DNA of 13,911 nt, from NCBI GenBank assembly GCA_019314185.1, contig JAFCZU010000043.1, forward strand, positions 1 through 13,911, in the 5' to 3' direction. Shown piece after piece: positions 13,163 to 13,911 of this stretch (its first letter is position 1; the number at the start of each line of letters is the position of its first letter). The notes under the pieces are model-generated. The model was given only the letters and a program-made list of their open reading frames with translations. It was not told where the DNA came from and did not search any database. Origin of the DNA: Deltaproteobacteria bacterium. GTDB taxonomy: Bacteria > Desulfobacterota > Desulfobacteria > Desulfobacterales > ETH-SRB1. A program made the position numbers and the translations under genes.

Positions 13163-13911
13163 GTGGTTAAACTCTCCATAATTACTACGGTATTGAACTC
13201 CGCCGCTACAATTCGAGATTGTATCGAAAGTGTACACAGCCAGAATCAACCTGTTGAACATATAATAATCGACGGAGGCTCCACTGACGGCACTCTTGAG
13301 ATTGTCGAGGAATATAGATCAAGGCTGTCCAAGGTTGTCTCTGAACGAGATGAGGGGATATACGATGGCATGAATAAGGGATTGCGGTTGGCTACAGGGG
13401 ATATTATCGGACTGCTGAATGCCGATGACGTATACGCAGGTCCGGATATCCTGACCAAGGTAGCCAAAGTATTCAACGAGGAGCATGTTGATTCCTGTTA
13501 TGGTGACCTCGTATATGTGCACCCGCATAATATGGAGAAAGTGATCCGTTACTGGCATTCGGGCTCCTATGATGTCCGACAGTTCTACTGGGGCTGGATG
13601 CCGCCTCATCCAACTTTTTTTGTGCGTCGAAGCGTCTATGAAAGATATGGGCTTTTCAATCTGGATTTAGGTTCAGCCGCAGACTATGAATTGATGCTGA
13701 GATTTCTTGTCAAACATAGAATCACTACAGCTTATATTCCTGAGATCCTGGTCAAGATGCGCAGCGGAGGAATGAGCAATGCCTCATTGAAAAACCGCTT
13801 ATTAGCAAACCGCAATGACAGGCTGGCCTGGGAAGTAAATGGTCTCAAGCCTTATCCATGGACATTATATTTGAAGCCATTACGTAAGGTCGGCCAGTAT
13901 ATCTTTAACAA
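13163..13911 (+). CDS. Glycosyltransferase family 2 (partial, runs off the right edge)
   Basis: No stop occurs from the GTG at 13163 to the end of the window (249 full codons). The GT-A signature is clear: KLSIITTVLNSAATIRDCI opens the fold, IIIDGGSTDGTLEIVEEY (Asp37 onward) binds the nucleotide sugar, and GDIIGLLNADDVY provides the metal-binding NADD (Asp88, Asp89). Later, MPPHPTFFVRRSVYERYG, GSAADYELMLRF and VKMRSGGMSN are features of the compact WcaE-like GT2 subgroup that decorates or extends exopolysaccharides. Members are about 250-280 residues, so nearly the whole enzyme is present. A GAGG at 13152-13155 sits seven bases before the GTG, which directly abuts the carbamoyltransferase stop, so the two are co-transcribed. 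Donor and linkage are unknown. Confidence 0.9.
   Translation, partial: MVKLSIITTVLNSAATIRDCIESVHSQNQPVEHIIIDGGSTDGTLEIVEEYRSRLSKVVSERDEGIYDGMNKGLRLATGDIIGLLNADDVYAGPDILTKVAKVFNEEHVDSCYGDLVYVHPHNMEKVIRYWHSGSYDVRQFYWGWMPPHPTFFVRRSVYERYGLFNLDLGSAADYELMLRFLVKHRITTAYIPEILVKMRSGGMSNASLKNRLLANRNDRLAWEVNGLKPYPWTLYLKPLRKVGQYIFN

Overview
The window is 13.9 kb of a Gram-negative bacterial surface-polysaccharide locus of the Wzx/Wzy type. Every recognisable gene is on the + strand and most are tightly packed. The gene set suits an O-antigen, capsule or exopolysaccharide cluster from an environmental proteobacterium or a related phylum such as the Desulfobacterota. That placement is inference from three points: the style of the glycosyltransferases (one resembles the exosortase/PEP-CTERM-associated sugar transferases), a RAYT-like transposase remnant, and mixed base composition. 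No ribosomal or housekeeping gene is present to fix the taxon.

Layout. Positions 1-336 are non-coding or decayed DNA. They hold a short open tail entering from the left and what looks like the C-terminal helix-turn-helix of a REP-associated tyrosine transposase. Next comes a tight trio: a Wzx-type flippase (337-1632), a left-handed beta-helix acyltransferase (1635-2213) and a PAPS-dependent sulfotransferase (2213-3259). These are followed by a Wzy-like polymerase (3334-4800), a GT4 glycosyltransferase (4892-6136) and an overlapping gene for a large exported protein with a carbohydrate-binding-like N-terminus and a glycoside-hydrolase-like barrel (6126-8732). After a 219-base gap lie a second, unrelated sulfotransferase (8964-9752), a truncated epimerase/dehydratase remnant (9805-10095) coupled by ATGA to a second GT4 enzyme (10092-11249), a NodU/CmcH-type O-carbamoyltransferase (11324-13162), and a GT2 glycosyltransferase that runs off the right edge (13163 onward).

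How it works together (inference). The cytoplasmic glycosyltransferases would build a lipid-linked repeat unit. The acyltransferase, two sulfotransferases and carbamoyltransferase would decorate it. Wzx would flip it across the inner membrane and the Wzy-like protein would polymerise it. The exported hydrolase-like protein would trim, edit or release polymer outside the cytoplasm. The notable prediction is a repeat unit that is sulfated, perhaps at two positions, carbamoylated and acylated, which is unusual for a bacterial polysaccharide. The window contains no initiating phosphoglycosyl transferase, no Wzz/Wza/Wzc, and no PAPS-synthesis genes, so those must lie elsewhere. The AT-rich middle, the GC-richer right end, the transposase relic and the broken epimerase all point to assembly by recombination.
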